Assembly (NCBI GenBank): GCA_902470265.1
Contig: CABRFW010000023.1
Location: 1-12,851, forward strand
Length of the DNA: 12,851 nucleotides
Origin: an uncultured Collinsella sp.
GTDB taxonomy: Bacteria; Actinomycetota; Coriobacteriia; Coriobacteriales; Coriobacteriaceae
Direction of reading: 5' to 3'
The translations under genes and the position numbers were made by a program. Positions 1 to 6,336 of the stretch are shown piece by piece (position 1 is the first letter of the stretch; each line of letters starts with the position of its first letter). The notes under the pieces are model-generated. The model did not search any database, was not told where the DNA came from, and saw only the letters and a program-made list of their open reading frames with translations.

Positions 1-407
1 TCGAGTTTGTGCACGACGCGGACGGCGCTCCGGGCACGGCAATGGCCGAGGGCGAGGCATTTGCCGCGGGGACGTATTGGGTGCGTGCGAAAGGCCTGTT
101 GGGCGACGCGGCGCAAAACTACACGCTTGCCACCGACGGAGCCGCAAGCTTTACTGTGACGACTTCGGGCAACGCGGGCGACACCGGCAACGGTACCGGC
201 GGCGGCAACGGCAACGATGCCGCCAAGGACAGCGCCGACAAGAACGGCAAGGGCAACAAGAGCAAGGGCTCGGGCGAGAAGCTCGCCGGCACGGGCGACG
301 GCTCTGGCATCGCCGCCGGGCTCGCCGCTGCCGCCGTGGCGACGACGGTCGCCGGCGCAGCAATGCTTGCCAGTGACCGCGAAAGCAACAAAGGCGCTAG
401 CGAATAG
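1..407 (+). CDS. Sortase-anchored cell-surface protein, C-terminal end (partial)
   Basis: The gene enters the window from the left. The open frame runs from base 3 to a TAG at 405-407 with no real start here; the GTG at 9 is only an internal codon. The visible ~134 residues begin with a beta-rich segment (AGTYWVRAKG, YTLATDG) that could be the end of an Ig-like or prealbumin-type repeat. A Gly/Asn/Asp/Lys-rich flexible linker follows, then a cell-wall sorting signal: LAGTG (bases 282-296), a hydrophobic Ala/Gly/Val helix of about 22 residues, and a short charged tail containing R and K. Sortases cleave such signals between T and G and attach the protein to peptidoglycan. Pro is replaced by Ala at position two; LAxTG is the known preference of class E sortases of high-GC actinobacteria. 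Ligand and full domain structure are unknown because the bulk of the gene is outside. The terminator at 443-477 closes it. Confidence 0.85.
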   Translation, partial: EFVHDADGAPGTAMAEGEAFAAGTYWVRAKGLLGDAAQNYTLATDGAASFTVTTSGNAGDTGNGTGGGNGNDAAKDSADKNGKGNKSKGSGEKLAGTGDGSGIAAGLAAAAVATTVAGAAMLASDRESNKGASE

Positions 408-442
408 GCAAGCCGACCCTTTTGGACACATCGACTCGACGA

Positions 443-477
443 GGGGCGCAGGACACCGTTCTGTGCCCCCGATTTTT
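443..477 (+). terminator. Rho-independent terminator after the surface-protein gene
   Basis: A 9-bp stem (GGGGCGCAG at 443-451 against CTGTGCCCC at 461-469, one G-U pair) encloses a 9-nt loop and is followed by a short T-tract at 473-477. It lies 36 bases past the stop of the surface-protein gene. There is no matching T-run on the other strand, so it acts on the plus strand and separates this gene from the convergent PH-like gene. Confidence 0.75.
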
Positions 478-502
478 ACCTTGGCCCAAACGCCGCCATA
501 GG

Positions 503-772
503 CTACATCACCATGTTCAGCGCGTTAACAAACTCCTGGGCCTTCGCACGGCTGCTCAGGCTAAAAACACAAGCAGTCAACAGCCTGTTACGCAGAAAAA
601 CATCGCGGCCCTTGATCCTGTTGACCCCCGTAATGTCCTTAAGATAGACAATCTCGGTGTGCTTGCCACCAAAAGTGCCCTTCTTGAGCACCTCAATACG
701 GTTGGGGTAGATCTTGACGTCTTTATACCTACCCGAACCTTTGTCCTGGAATAGCAGCGTGTTATTGTCCAT
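503..772 (-). CDS. Small PH-like (bacterial pleckstrin-homology type) protein
   Basis: An 89-residue protein of unknown role. The alternating hydrophobic strands (TLLFQDKGSGRYKDVKIYP, RIEVLKKG, HTEIVYLKDITGV) followed by a short C-terminal helix (RAKAQEFVNALNMV) match the plan of bacterial PH-like domains: a small beta barrel capped by one helix. No signal peptide or membrane segment is present, so it is probably cytoplasmic. Start choice: the frame stays open to a GTG at 817, but the ATG at 772 has GGGAG eight bases upstream and begins exactly at the first predicted strand. The 15 extra residues from the GTG would add nothing recognisable. It is convergent with the surface-protein gene and divergent from the nuclease gene; neither neighbour tells us its job. 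The PH assignment is by pattern only. Confidence 0.7.
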   Translation of the reverse strand: MDNNTLLFQDKGSGRYKDVKIYPNRIEVLKKGTFGGKHTEIVYLKDITGVNRIKGRDVFLRNRLLTACVFSLSSRAKAQEFVNALNMVM

Positions 773-940
773 ACGCGTCACTCCCGTGGGATTCGCTAAA
801 ACTGCCTCTATGGCCACATTTTAGTCACCGCAAGGCTCCCATGCGAAGGTGCCAGACAGCAAAGCAATTCGTGTCCGCGCGAGGCTTTAAACTAAATGCG
901 ATAAACATGCATTCCACAAGAGGAAAGTGGGGCGACAGTG

Positions 941-1990
941 ATGGGCGAACTGGTAAACCGTGGAGAATCGGCAATCGTGCCCGAAGGTTTTTACAAGCAG
1001 GTCTTCTCAATTCTCAACGCCGCTCGCGACAAGGCCTATACCGCCGTTAACTTTGCGATGGTTGAGGCGTATTGGGAGATCGGCAAGAGCATTGTTGATG
1101 AGCAGGGCGGAGAGGAGCGCGCCAAGTATGGAGAGGCACTGCTCAAGGCCCTCGCAATCAGACTTACCAAGGATTTTGGTAAAGGTTTTGAAGCAAGAGA
1201 GCTGCGCAAAATGCGTCAGTTCTATCTTGCATTTCCAATTCGGGACTCACTGCGTCCCGAATTGAGCTGGACACATTACCGCAGGTTAATACGCATTCCT
1301 GACCCCGAAGCTCGCACCTGGTACATGAACGAATGCGCCGACTCTCGCTGGAGCACGCGCCAGCTCGAACGCCAGATCAACACCATGTTCCGCGAGCGCC
1401 TACTTGCCAGCAAGGACAAGGAGGCTGTCACCCAGGAAATCCAAAAGAGCGCCCCAGCTCGTCGCCCCGAGGATATCATCCGCGATCCATATGTACTGGA
1501 GTTTTTAGGTTTCTCGGACGATACTGCGTTTCGCGAGAGCGATCTAGAGCAGGCGCTCATCACGCATCTTCAGAAGTTCCTGCTGGAGCTTGGCCGTGGC
1601 TTCGCTTTCGAGGCGCGCCAAAAGCGCATCACCTTTGATGGGCGCCATTTCTATATTGACCTTGTTTTTTACAACTATCTGATGCGCTGCTTCGTGCTCA
1701 TCGACCTTAAGACCGATGACCTTACGCATCAGGACCTGGGCCAGATGCAAATGTATGTGAACTACTACACGCGCGAGCTCATGAACGAAGGCGACAATCC
1801 GCCCATAGGCATCGTGCTCTGCGCGGACAAAAGCGATTCGATCGTCGAGTACACGCTGCCCGAAGACAACGACCAAGTGTTTGCCGCCAAATACCTGCCG
1901 TATCTTCCAAGCAAGGAAGAGCTGGCGCGCGAGCTAAGTGCCGAGTACCGCGCCATCAACGAAGCGTCTAATGGCGAAGTGCAAGGATAG
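941..1990 (+). CDS. DUF1016/YhcG-family PD-(D/E)xK nuclease
   Basis: A 349-residue member of the YhcG (DUF1016) family. Residues ~15-165 form the helical, winged-helix-like N-terminal domain with the family's hallmarks (AYWEIGKSIV, FSKGF-like DFGKGFEARELRKMRQFY, LSWTHYRRLI). Residues ~178-330 form the nuclease domain. Visible active-site candidates are E203 (in ESDLEQALITH), D240 in FYIDLVF, and D255 and K257 in LIDLKT, followed by the conserved GQMQMYVNYY and GIVLCADK segments. Length is normal and the catalytic site looks intact. ATG 941 was preferred to the adjacent GTG 938; a purine-rich stretch (AGAGGAAAG, 919-927) lies upstream. Family members are predicted DNases often found near restriction-modification or mobile genes. 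Here it stands alone, with no methylase, transposase or toxin partner in view. Its first half looks more A/T-rich than the flanks, hinting at transfer. Its biological target is unknown. Confidence 0.9.
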   Translation: MGELVNRGESAIVPEGFYKQVFSILNAARDKAYTAVNFAMVEAYWEIGKSIVDEQGGEERAKYGEALLKALAIRLTKDFGKGFEARELRKMRQFYLAFPIRDSLRPELSWTHYRRLIRIPDPEARTWYMNECADSRWSTRQLERQINTMFRERLLASKDKEAVTQEIQKSAPARRPEDIIRDPYVLEFLGFSDDTAFRESDLEQALITHLQKFLLELGRGFAFEARQKRITFDGRHFYIDLVFYNYLMRCFVLIDLKTDDLTHQDLGQMQMYVNYYTRELMNEGDNPPIGIVLCADKSDSIVEYTLPEDNDQVFAAKYLPYLPSKEELARELSAEYRAINEASNGEVQG

Positions 1991-2169
1991 CAGCACGTTG
2001 CGACCGAAACCACCGCAGCCGTCGCAGGCGCACTCACGGTTGCGACGCACGCTACGAAACAATACCGGTCATGGACGCCGGCGACGACATTCTAGCCGTG
2101 GCTGGAGAGCGTGACCTGACAGGCAAAAACGCGACCTTCTTCTGATGTGGGCCCATTGGTTGCCACAGA

Positions 2170-2195
2170 AAAGGGCCGGTTGCAGCCGACCCTTT
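2170..2195. terminator. Possible bidirectional terminator hairpin
   Basis: AAAGGG (2170-2175) pairs with CCCTTT (2190-2195). Inside, after one C/A mismatch, CGGT pairs with GCCG (one G-U pair), leaving a tetraloop TGCA. On the minus strand the stem runs into TTTTCTGT, so it can end transcripts from the zinc-ribbon gene about 220 bases downstream of that stop. On the plus strand it has only a three-T tract and is weaker. Confidence 0.45.
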
Positions 2196-2276
2196 AAGAC
2201 GATAGCACCTGCGTTGCCCGCGCTTCCAAAGTTGACCGACTGAGGAGCGGGTTCCGCGGCACAACCTGATTTTACC

Positions 2277-2315
2277 CGGTGGGGCGGCTCTTTTGCAGCC
2301 GCCCCACTGTTTATT
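2277..2315 (+). terminator. Strong plus-strand Rho-independent terminator
   Basis: A 13-bp near-perfect stem (2277-2289 with 2297-2309, including GTGGGGCGGCT against AGCCGCCCCAC and one G-U pair) has a 7-nt loop and is followed by TTTATTT. This is the most stable hairpin in the interval. Its orientation fits the end of a plus-strand transcript, either a long 3' tail of the nuclease mRNA or an unseen short RNA starting after 1990. It also lies in front of the opposing zinc-ribbon gene and would prevent antisense transcription into it. Confidence 0.7.
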
Positions 2316-2415
2316 TACATCTGGCACCCTCAAACAATCAGACGGCAGCCCGCATCATGAAAGAGGGCGCCGCACCCCCGGCCATCACGTTACGGCAACA
2401 ACCGGCGCTACTCCC

Positions 2416-3753
2416 CTACTTCCCAAAGATCGCAGCGAACAAGCCCTTGCGTTTAGGCTTCTCCTCTCGGTAAGAACCCTCGGCCGCTGCTGCCACCTGA
2501 CGTGGTTGCTCGCCGCCTCCACGGTGCACGATCTGGTATAGGAACGGCGATTTAACGTATTTGACCTCGATGGGCGTGGCATGCACGGTACTTTCGCCGG
2601 ACAGATGCAGGCTCGGGTTGAGCGGCGCCACAATATGCGTTTCGCGCTTGTCGCTAAACACCACCGCGGCCGCGCGGCCCGTCTGGCCGTTCACGGCGAT
2701 GCGCACTTGCTCGCCATCGCGGCTATCCGACGCCGGACGATCGACAAAGTAGACCGGCACCATAACCAGACCGTCCTTGTGCTTGCGGGCCTTGCGCGCC
2801 CAGGTGCGGATGCTCTTTTTATTGAGCCCCAGCACCGCCTCGGCATCGTTGCCGGCAACGTCGAGCGCCAGCTTATCAATGACCACCTGGTCCTTGGTGG
2901 ACGCATCGACGGAGACAACGCGGAAGTCACCCTCCTGCATGGCGGGATCGAACGGCCCCACCTTGGCAAAGTCCCACGGTTCCAAGATGCCCATAAGGCG
3001 AACGTCCAGGTAGTTGGCCCTGGGGTATGCCCAATCGAGCACCTCGTAGTACACCAGGGTCTCCTTGCTCAGGCCCTTGCCCGGGAAGCTCGCCATCATA
3101 CGCAGGTCCGCCAGCGCCATGGGGAAATAGAAGAGCATCATGTCGTTTTGGATCGCGTCTTCCACGTCGTGCCCGGCAAAGGCATCCGGGTACTGGCGCA
3201 CCAGCTGCAGCGCGTTGGCACGTGCCTGCTGCGGCGAGATTTCGCAGGGAATACCCTGCTCCGGCACATACTCCGCACCCACGCCCAAGGTCAGGCGCTT
3301 GCTAAACGTACCGGGCTTGAGCAGGTCGGCAACGCCGATCTTATTGCCGCAGGACGGGCACTCAAACACACGCTGCGTTGACTCGCCCTCAAAGGACGCT
3401 CCGCAGAAGGGGCAAGGAATGCTCACATGCGTGGCCTCTTGGAACTCCTGCGCCGTGCCGCGATCCTCCCACAGCAGATGTTCCAGGACCGACTGATTGC
3501 GCCAGTACGAATTGAAGAAATACCAGTCCGGGTCCTCCGGGCGCTCGAGTTGCGACACATGCGTGAGCTTGAGCAATCCATCCACCACCGTCAACGGCGT
3601 ATGACGAATGCCCAAAGCGCTCTTGGGCTCTCCGGCGTCCGCCTGCCATGGGATGACCGTGCCGCAATAGGCGCACTCAAAGCTGCGTTTAGCTTGGTGT
3701 GAGTACATAGGGCCGCCGCAGTTTTGGCATTTGATGGCAAACATCTCGTCCAT
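2416..3753 (-). CDS. Protein with two zinc ribbons (TFIIB-type ribbon family), function unknown
   Basis: A 445-residue protein. Two four-cysteine ribbons are clear: C9/C12 with C27/C30, and C114/C117 with C132/C135, each of the CxxC...CxxC type expected to hold one zinc. The C-terminal two thirds contains a beta-rich region with MVPVYFVDRP and IAVNGQTGRAAAV. The VNGQTG motif recurs in a group of ribbon proteins often mislabelled as 'primosomal protein N / PriA-like' although they have no helicase domain. No Walker motifs and no membrane helix are seen; the C-terminus is basic then hydrophobic (KPKRKGLFAAIFGK) and could touch a membrane or partner. Start: the frame is open to 3804, but ATG 3753 has AAAGGAGA eight bases upstream and starts right before the first ribbon. 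A perfect inverted repeat at 3782-3800 lies just in front. It is divergent from the metal exporter gene. I do not recognise a specific function. Confidence 0.8.
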   Translation of the reverse strand: MDEMFAIKCQNCGGPMYSHQAKRSFECAYCGTVIPWQADAGEPKSALGIRHTPLTVVDGLLKLTHVSQLERPEDPDWYFFNSYWRNQSVLEHLLWEDRGTAQEFQEATHVSIPCPFCGASFEGESTQRVFECPSCGNKIGVADLLKPGTFSKRLTLGVGAEYVPEQGIPCEISPQQARANALQLVRQYPDAFAGHDVEDAIQNDMMLFYFPMALADLRMMASFPGKGLSKETLVYYEVLDWAYPRANYLDVRLMGILEPWDFAKVGPFDPAMQEGDFRVVSVDASTKDQVVIDKLALDVAGNDAEAVLGLNKKSIRTWARKARKHKDGLVMVPVYFVDRPASDSRDGEQVRIAVNGQTGRAAAVVFSDKRETHIVAPLNPSLHLSGESTVHATPIEVKYVKSPFLYQIVHRGGGEQPRQVAAAAEGSYREEKPKRKGLFAAIFGK

Positions 3754-3781
3754 GGATACATTCTCCTTTGCGCAGGGGCTG

Positions 3782-3800
3782 TCGACATTAAGTATGTCGA
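3782..3800. promoter_or_regulatory. Perfect 7-5-7 inverted repeat, candidate operator
   Basis: TCGACAT (3782-3788) and ATGTCGA (3794-3800) are exact reverse complements separated by five bases (TAAGT). The dyad ends 28 bases upstream of the zinc-ribbon start codon and about 170 bases from the exporter start, so it is better placed to control the former. It looks like a dimeric repressor site, but the regulator is not identifiable. A second, weaker dyad (CACATG 3810-3815, CATGTG 3824-3829) lies next to it. Confidence 0.4.
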
Positions 3801-3971
3801 GCAAACAGGCACATGCCCATACCCATGTGGCCCAAAATGGACCACCTTGGCAGACGGGAAGGCTCGCTCGTTAGCACCGGCAGACTATTGCTGCATTTTC
3901 TGAGCATCGGTGCACGGCGCCCCCGCGCGAGCTACACTATCCCCTTAAACATGATTGTGAGGACGACCGCT

Positions 3972-5153
3972 ATGCTATTTGTAAATCGGCTGGTACATAC
4001 GCTTGTTCCCGGCAGCGAGGGCGAGCCGGTCGATGCATCTTGCCGCACCAACGCGGGCTTTGCCGCAAGCCTCATCTGCATTGGCCTCAACATCACCCTG
4101 TGCCTGGCCAAGGGCATCGCGGGCCTGCTCGCCGGCTCCGTCTCGCTTATCGCCGATGCCTTCAACAACCTCTCCGATGCCTCGAGCAACATCGTGAGCC
4201 TGCTCGGGTTCCGCCTTGCCAGCCGCCCGGCAGACGAGGGCCACCCTTACGGCCACGGCCGCTACGAGTACCTGGCTGGTCTGTTTGTCGCCGTCCTGGT
4301 TTGTGCCGTCGGCATCAACCTAATCCTCGAGTCGATCACCAAGATCATCAAGCCCTCGCCCACCGCTTACACGTTCATTTCCCTTGCGGCACTGGCTACG
4401 TCCATGCTCGTAAAGCTCTGGATGGCCGCGTTCAACCGCACGCTGGGTAACCGCATCGATTCCGAAACGCTCATCGCCACGGCGCAGGACTCCAAAAACG
4501 ACGTCATCACCTCGGGCTCGGTCTTGGTGGCGGCGCTTATTTCGCAGACGACCGGCTTTGACCTCGATGGCTGGGCAGGCCTGGGTGTGGGCATCTTCAT
4601 CTGCATCAGCGGCATGGGCCTAGTGCGCGACGCCATCAGCCCGTTGCTGGGACAAGCGCCCGACCCCAAGCTCGTCCAGGAAATCCGCGACAGGATTATG
4701 TCGTACCCCCAGGTCTTGGGCACACACGACCTCATGGTGCACGACTACGGCCCCGGTCGTCAGTTTGCCAGCGCCCACGTGGAGATGCCCGGCGAGGGCG
4801 ACGCATTTGAGCACCACGAGATTTTGGACACCATCGAGCACGACATCAAGCGCCAAATGGGCATCGATATCACGCTGCACTGCGACCCCATCGCGACAAC
4901 CGGCGACGACCTGCGCGGCTGGGTCAAGCGCGGCGTCATGCAGATCGACCCCGCGCTCTCCATCCACGACCTGCACGAGCACGACGGGTTCGTTTCGTTT
5001 GACCTGGTGCGTCCCGACGGCTTTGACATATCCGACGAGGAGCTGCTGGAGCTCGTCACGCGCATCGTGCACGAGCGCCGGCCCAACGTCTCGTGCGTCG
5101 TTACGTTTGACTCAGGCTTTAGCTCGCCCGACCGTCCGGCCGAGCAGCTGTAG
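3972..5153 (+). CDS. Cation diffusion facilitator, probable Mn(II) exporter
   Basis: A 393-residue CDF-family secondary transporter of the cytoplasmic membrane that expels divalent metal in exchange for protons. About six helices span residues ~28-225. The TM2 site reads NNLSD (N65, D69) and the TM5 site DSKND (D173, D177). NxxxD plus DxxxD is the pattern associated with manganese CDFs, whereas zinc types carry His at the TM5 position. The HPYGHGRYEY loop (91-100) is typical of the family. A cytoplasmic dimerisation domain follows (~228-306), then an extra ~80-residue C-terminal domain (~310-385), seen in some longer CDFs. Start: the frame is open to 3813, but ATG 3972 has TGAGGA eight bases upstream and begins at the expected N-terminus. 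The next gene, on the opposite strand, ends 12 bases downstream; a weak 6-bp dyad (AGCTGT/ACAGCT) spans the two stops. Metal choice is inferred, not proven. Confidence 0.92.
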   Translation: MLFVNRLVHTLVPGSEGEPVDASCRTNAGFAASLICIGLNITLCLAKGIAGLLAGSVSLIADAFNNLSDASSNIVSLLGFRLASRPADEGHPYGHGRYEYLAGLFVAVLVCAVGINLILESITKIIKPSPTAYTFISLAALATSMLVKLWMAAFNRTLGNRIDSETLIATAQDSKNDVITSGSVLVAALISQTTGFDLDGWAGLGVGIFICISGMGLVRDAISPLLGQAPDPKLVQEIRDRIMSYPQVLGTHDLMVHDYGPGRQFASAHVEMPGEGDAFEHHEILDTIEHDIKRQMGIDITLHCDPIATTGDDLRGWVKRGVMQIDPALSIHDLHEHDGFVSFDLVRPDGFDISDEELLELVTRIVHERRPNVSCVVTFDSGFSSPDRPAEQL

Positions 5154-5165
5154 CCCACTTAACAG

Positions 5166-6155
5166 CTAGTTTCCCTGCGCGCCCGAAATGCCGTTTTGCA
5201 GGGCATCCCAGGCGTTCGTTGCCATATCGCCCAGGCTCTGCGCGGTATCGCCGAGATTCTGAGCCGTGTCACCCAGCTCTTGGGCCTTATCCCCAAGCTC
5301 CTGTGCCTTGTTGCTCAAGTCCTCCAGCGTATTGGAACTCGAGCTGTCGGTACCGCTTTGGCCGTCGGACGAGTTGCCCGAGCTAATCTTGTGCGTGAGT
5401 TGAATTTCGAGGTTGCCGTTGTCGTTATAGTAGGCAGAAGTAACGACCCAGTTGGAATCGACGACGGGCGTTGAGCCATCATCAGTCAGGACCACGGCAT
5501 TCGAAAGATCGGCGCCGCGCGACTTGAGGAGCTTCTTGGCGTTGGACCAGTACTGCCCCGGGATATCGCTCAGATCGACGGTGCTAGACGAGGCGGATTC
5601 GGTTTGCTCGGCAGCGGTATCGGCCATTGAACTCCCTCGCTTGTTGAGCATGCCCGACACGATGGCAAACACAATCGAGAGGGCAAAGAAGATCGCCAGC
5701 ACAATCAGGATCTTCTTGATCACGCTCGACGAACGCGACGGCTTCTTCTCCTCGTCCTCGCCATATTGCGGAATCGACTTGGGGTACTCGCGATACGGCT
5801 CGCGCGACTCATAGCGAGGCTGCGCCGTGCGAGGCATATACGTCGTCTGCTGAGGCTGCGGAATGGGATTCTGCGGCAGGTCATCATAAGGATTCGGTGT
5901 CGAGGCAGCATAAGAATCCTGCGGCGCGTAATCAAACGGGTCCGGAGCTGCGTTGCCATAGGGGCCTTGCGAAGATGCAGCATAAGAATCCTGCGCCGTG
6001 TCGCCATAGCCCATAACCCGGGTGGGCTCGGCAGAAGGCTGCGTCGCGGCGGGGTCGGTATAACCGGGGTTGGGAACAACGCGGGTCGTATCGGCGCTAT
6101 CGCCAGCCTGCGCGGAACCGTAGTCGCCCATCACGGTTGTCTTGTCCTGATCCAT
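5166..6155 (-). CDS. Single-pass membrane protein: Pro/Tyr-rich cytoplasmic tail, PASTA-like outer segment, C-terminal 7-residue repeat
   Basis: A 329-residue protein. Residues 1-143 are Pro/Gln/Tyr/Asp-rich and disordered, with three similar Thr motifs (KTTVMGDYG, DTTRVVPNPGY, EPTRVMGYG) and a duplicated QDSYAAS segment. Residues ~145-170 form one membrane helix preceded by RSSSVIKK, so the N-terminus should be inside. The outer part holds a region (~196-257) resembling a degenerate PASTA domain (IPGQYWSNAKKLLKSRGA, then VVDSNWVVTSA, then LEIQLTH), a Ser-rich linker, and a C-terminal amphipathic repeat xAQxLGD (~283-311). ATG 6155 has AAAGGA eight bases upstream. PASTA domains bind cell-wall fragments in PknB-type kinases, and FHA-linked actinobacterial proteins carry phospho-Thr motifs near their ends, so a role in envelope signalling is possible. 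That is inference; no kinase gene is in view. It may equally be a structural envelope protein. Confidence 0.8.
   Translation of the reverse strand: MDQDKTTVMGDYGSAQAGDSADTTRVVPNPGYTDPAATQPSAEPTRVMGYGDTAQDSYAASSQGPYGNAAPDPFDYAPQDSYAASTPNPYDDLPQNPIPQPQQTTYMPRTAQPRYESREPYREYPKSIPQYGEDEEKKPSRSSSVIKKILIVLAIFFALSIVFAIVSGMLNKRGSSMADTAAEQTESASSSTVDLSDIPGQYWSNAKKLLKSRGADLSNAVVLTDDGSTPVVDSNWVVTSAYYNDNGNLEIQLTHKISSGNSSDGQSGTDSSSSNTLEDLSNKAQELGDKAQELGDTAQNLGDTAQSLGDMATNAWDALQNGISGAQGN
5905..5995. repeat. 19-bp direct repeat inside the membrane-protein gene
   Basis: The sequence GCAGCATAAGAATCCTGCG occurs at 5905-5923 and again at 5977-5995, exactly 72 bp apart and in the same reading frame. It encodes the QDSYAA segments of the two imperfect ~24-residue repeats in the cytoplasmic tail. 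Identity at the DNA level, including third positions, suggests a recent in-frame duplication and a place where copy number could vary between strains. Confidence 0.75.
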
Positions 6156-6273
6156 GCAACGATTCCTTTCCGTCGCGCGTGAGCATCAAGTTATCCATGC
6201 ATTCTACCCGCGCAAAAGCCTATGATGGGCAGAGCCTGTCGGTATCTACAAGACATGCGCGGGCCTAAGGATC

Positions 6274-6309
6274 AAAAAGTCCCGCCGGGCCTTGTGTGGG
6301 CACGGCGGG
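6274..6309 (-). terminator. Rho-independent terminator of the formate-tetrahydrofolate ligase gene
   Basis: Read on the minus strand, CCCGCCG (6309-6303) pairs with CGGCGGG (6287-6281). After one mismatch, GCC pairs with GGC around a 7-nt loop, and then ACTTTTT follows (five T from 6278 to 6274). It starts 28 bases after the fhs stop codon and separates fhs from the membrane-protein gene, which must have its own promoter. Confidence 0.85.
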
Positions 6310-6336
6310 GCGGACAAGCAGCTATGGACAGCAGAC

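Larger units (their letters stand above)
1991..2415. other. Gene-free interval with two hairpins and a possible coding remnant
   Basis: This 425-bp interval lies between the nuclease gene and the convergent zinc-ribbon gene. It holds two strong hairpins (2170-2195 and 2277-2309, listed separately). Both contain the core TTGCAGCCG followed by a C-run, so they may be related by duplication. A short open frame (ATG 2071 to TGA 2143-2145, 24 codons) continues an in-frame segment upstream and reads plausibly as protein (DDILAVAGERDLTGKNATFF). It has no ribosome binding site and could be the decayed tail of a lost gene. Open frames on the minus strand here are Arg/Pro-rich and not believable. The last ~100 bases before 2416 hold nothing I can identify. 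Confidence 0.5.

Noticed and set aside
2052..2333. Minus-strand open frame in the gene-free interval
   Set aside because: Crosses both hairpins, Arg/Pro/Ser-rich, no ribosome binding site or recognisable motif.
5146..5167. AGCTGT/ACAGCT dyad spanning the two convergent stops
   Set aside because: Only six base pairs and no adequate T-tract on either strand; mentioned with the exporter gene but not called as a terminator.
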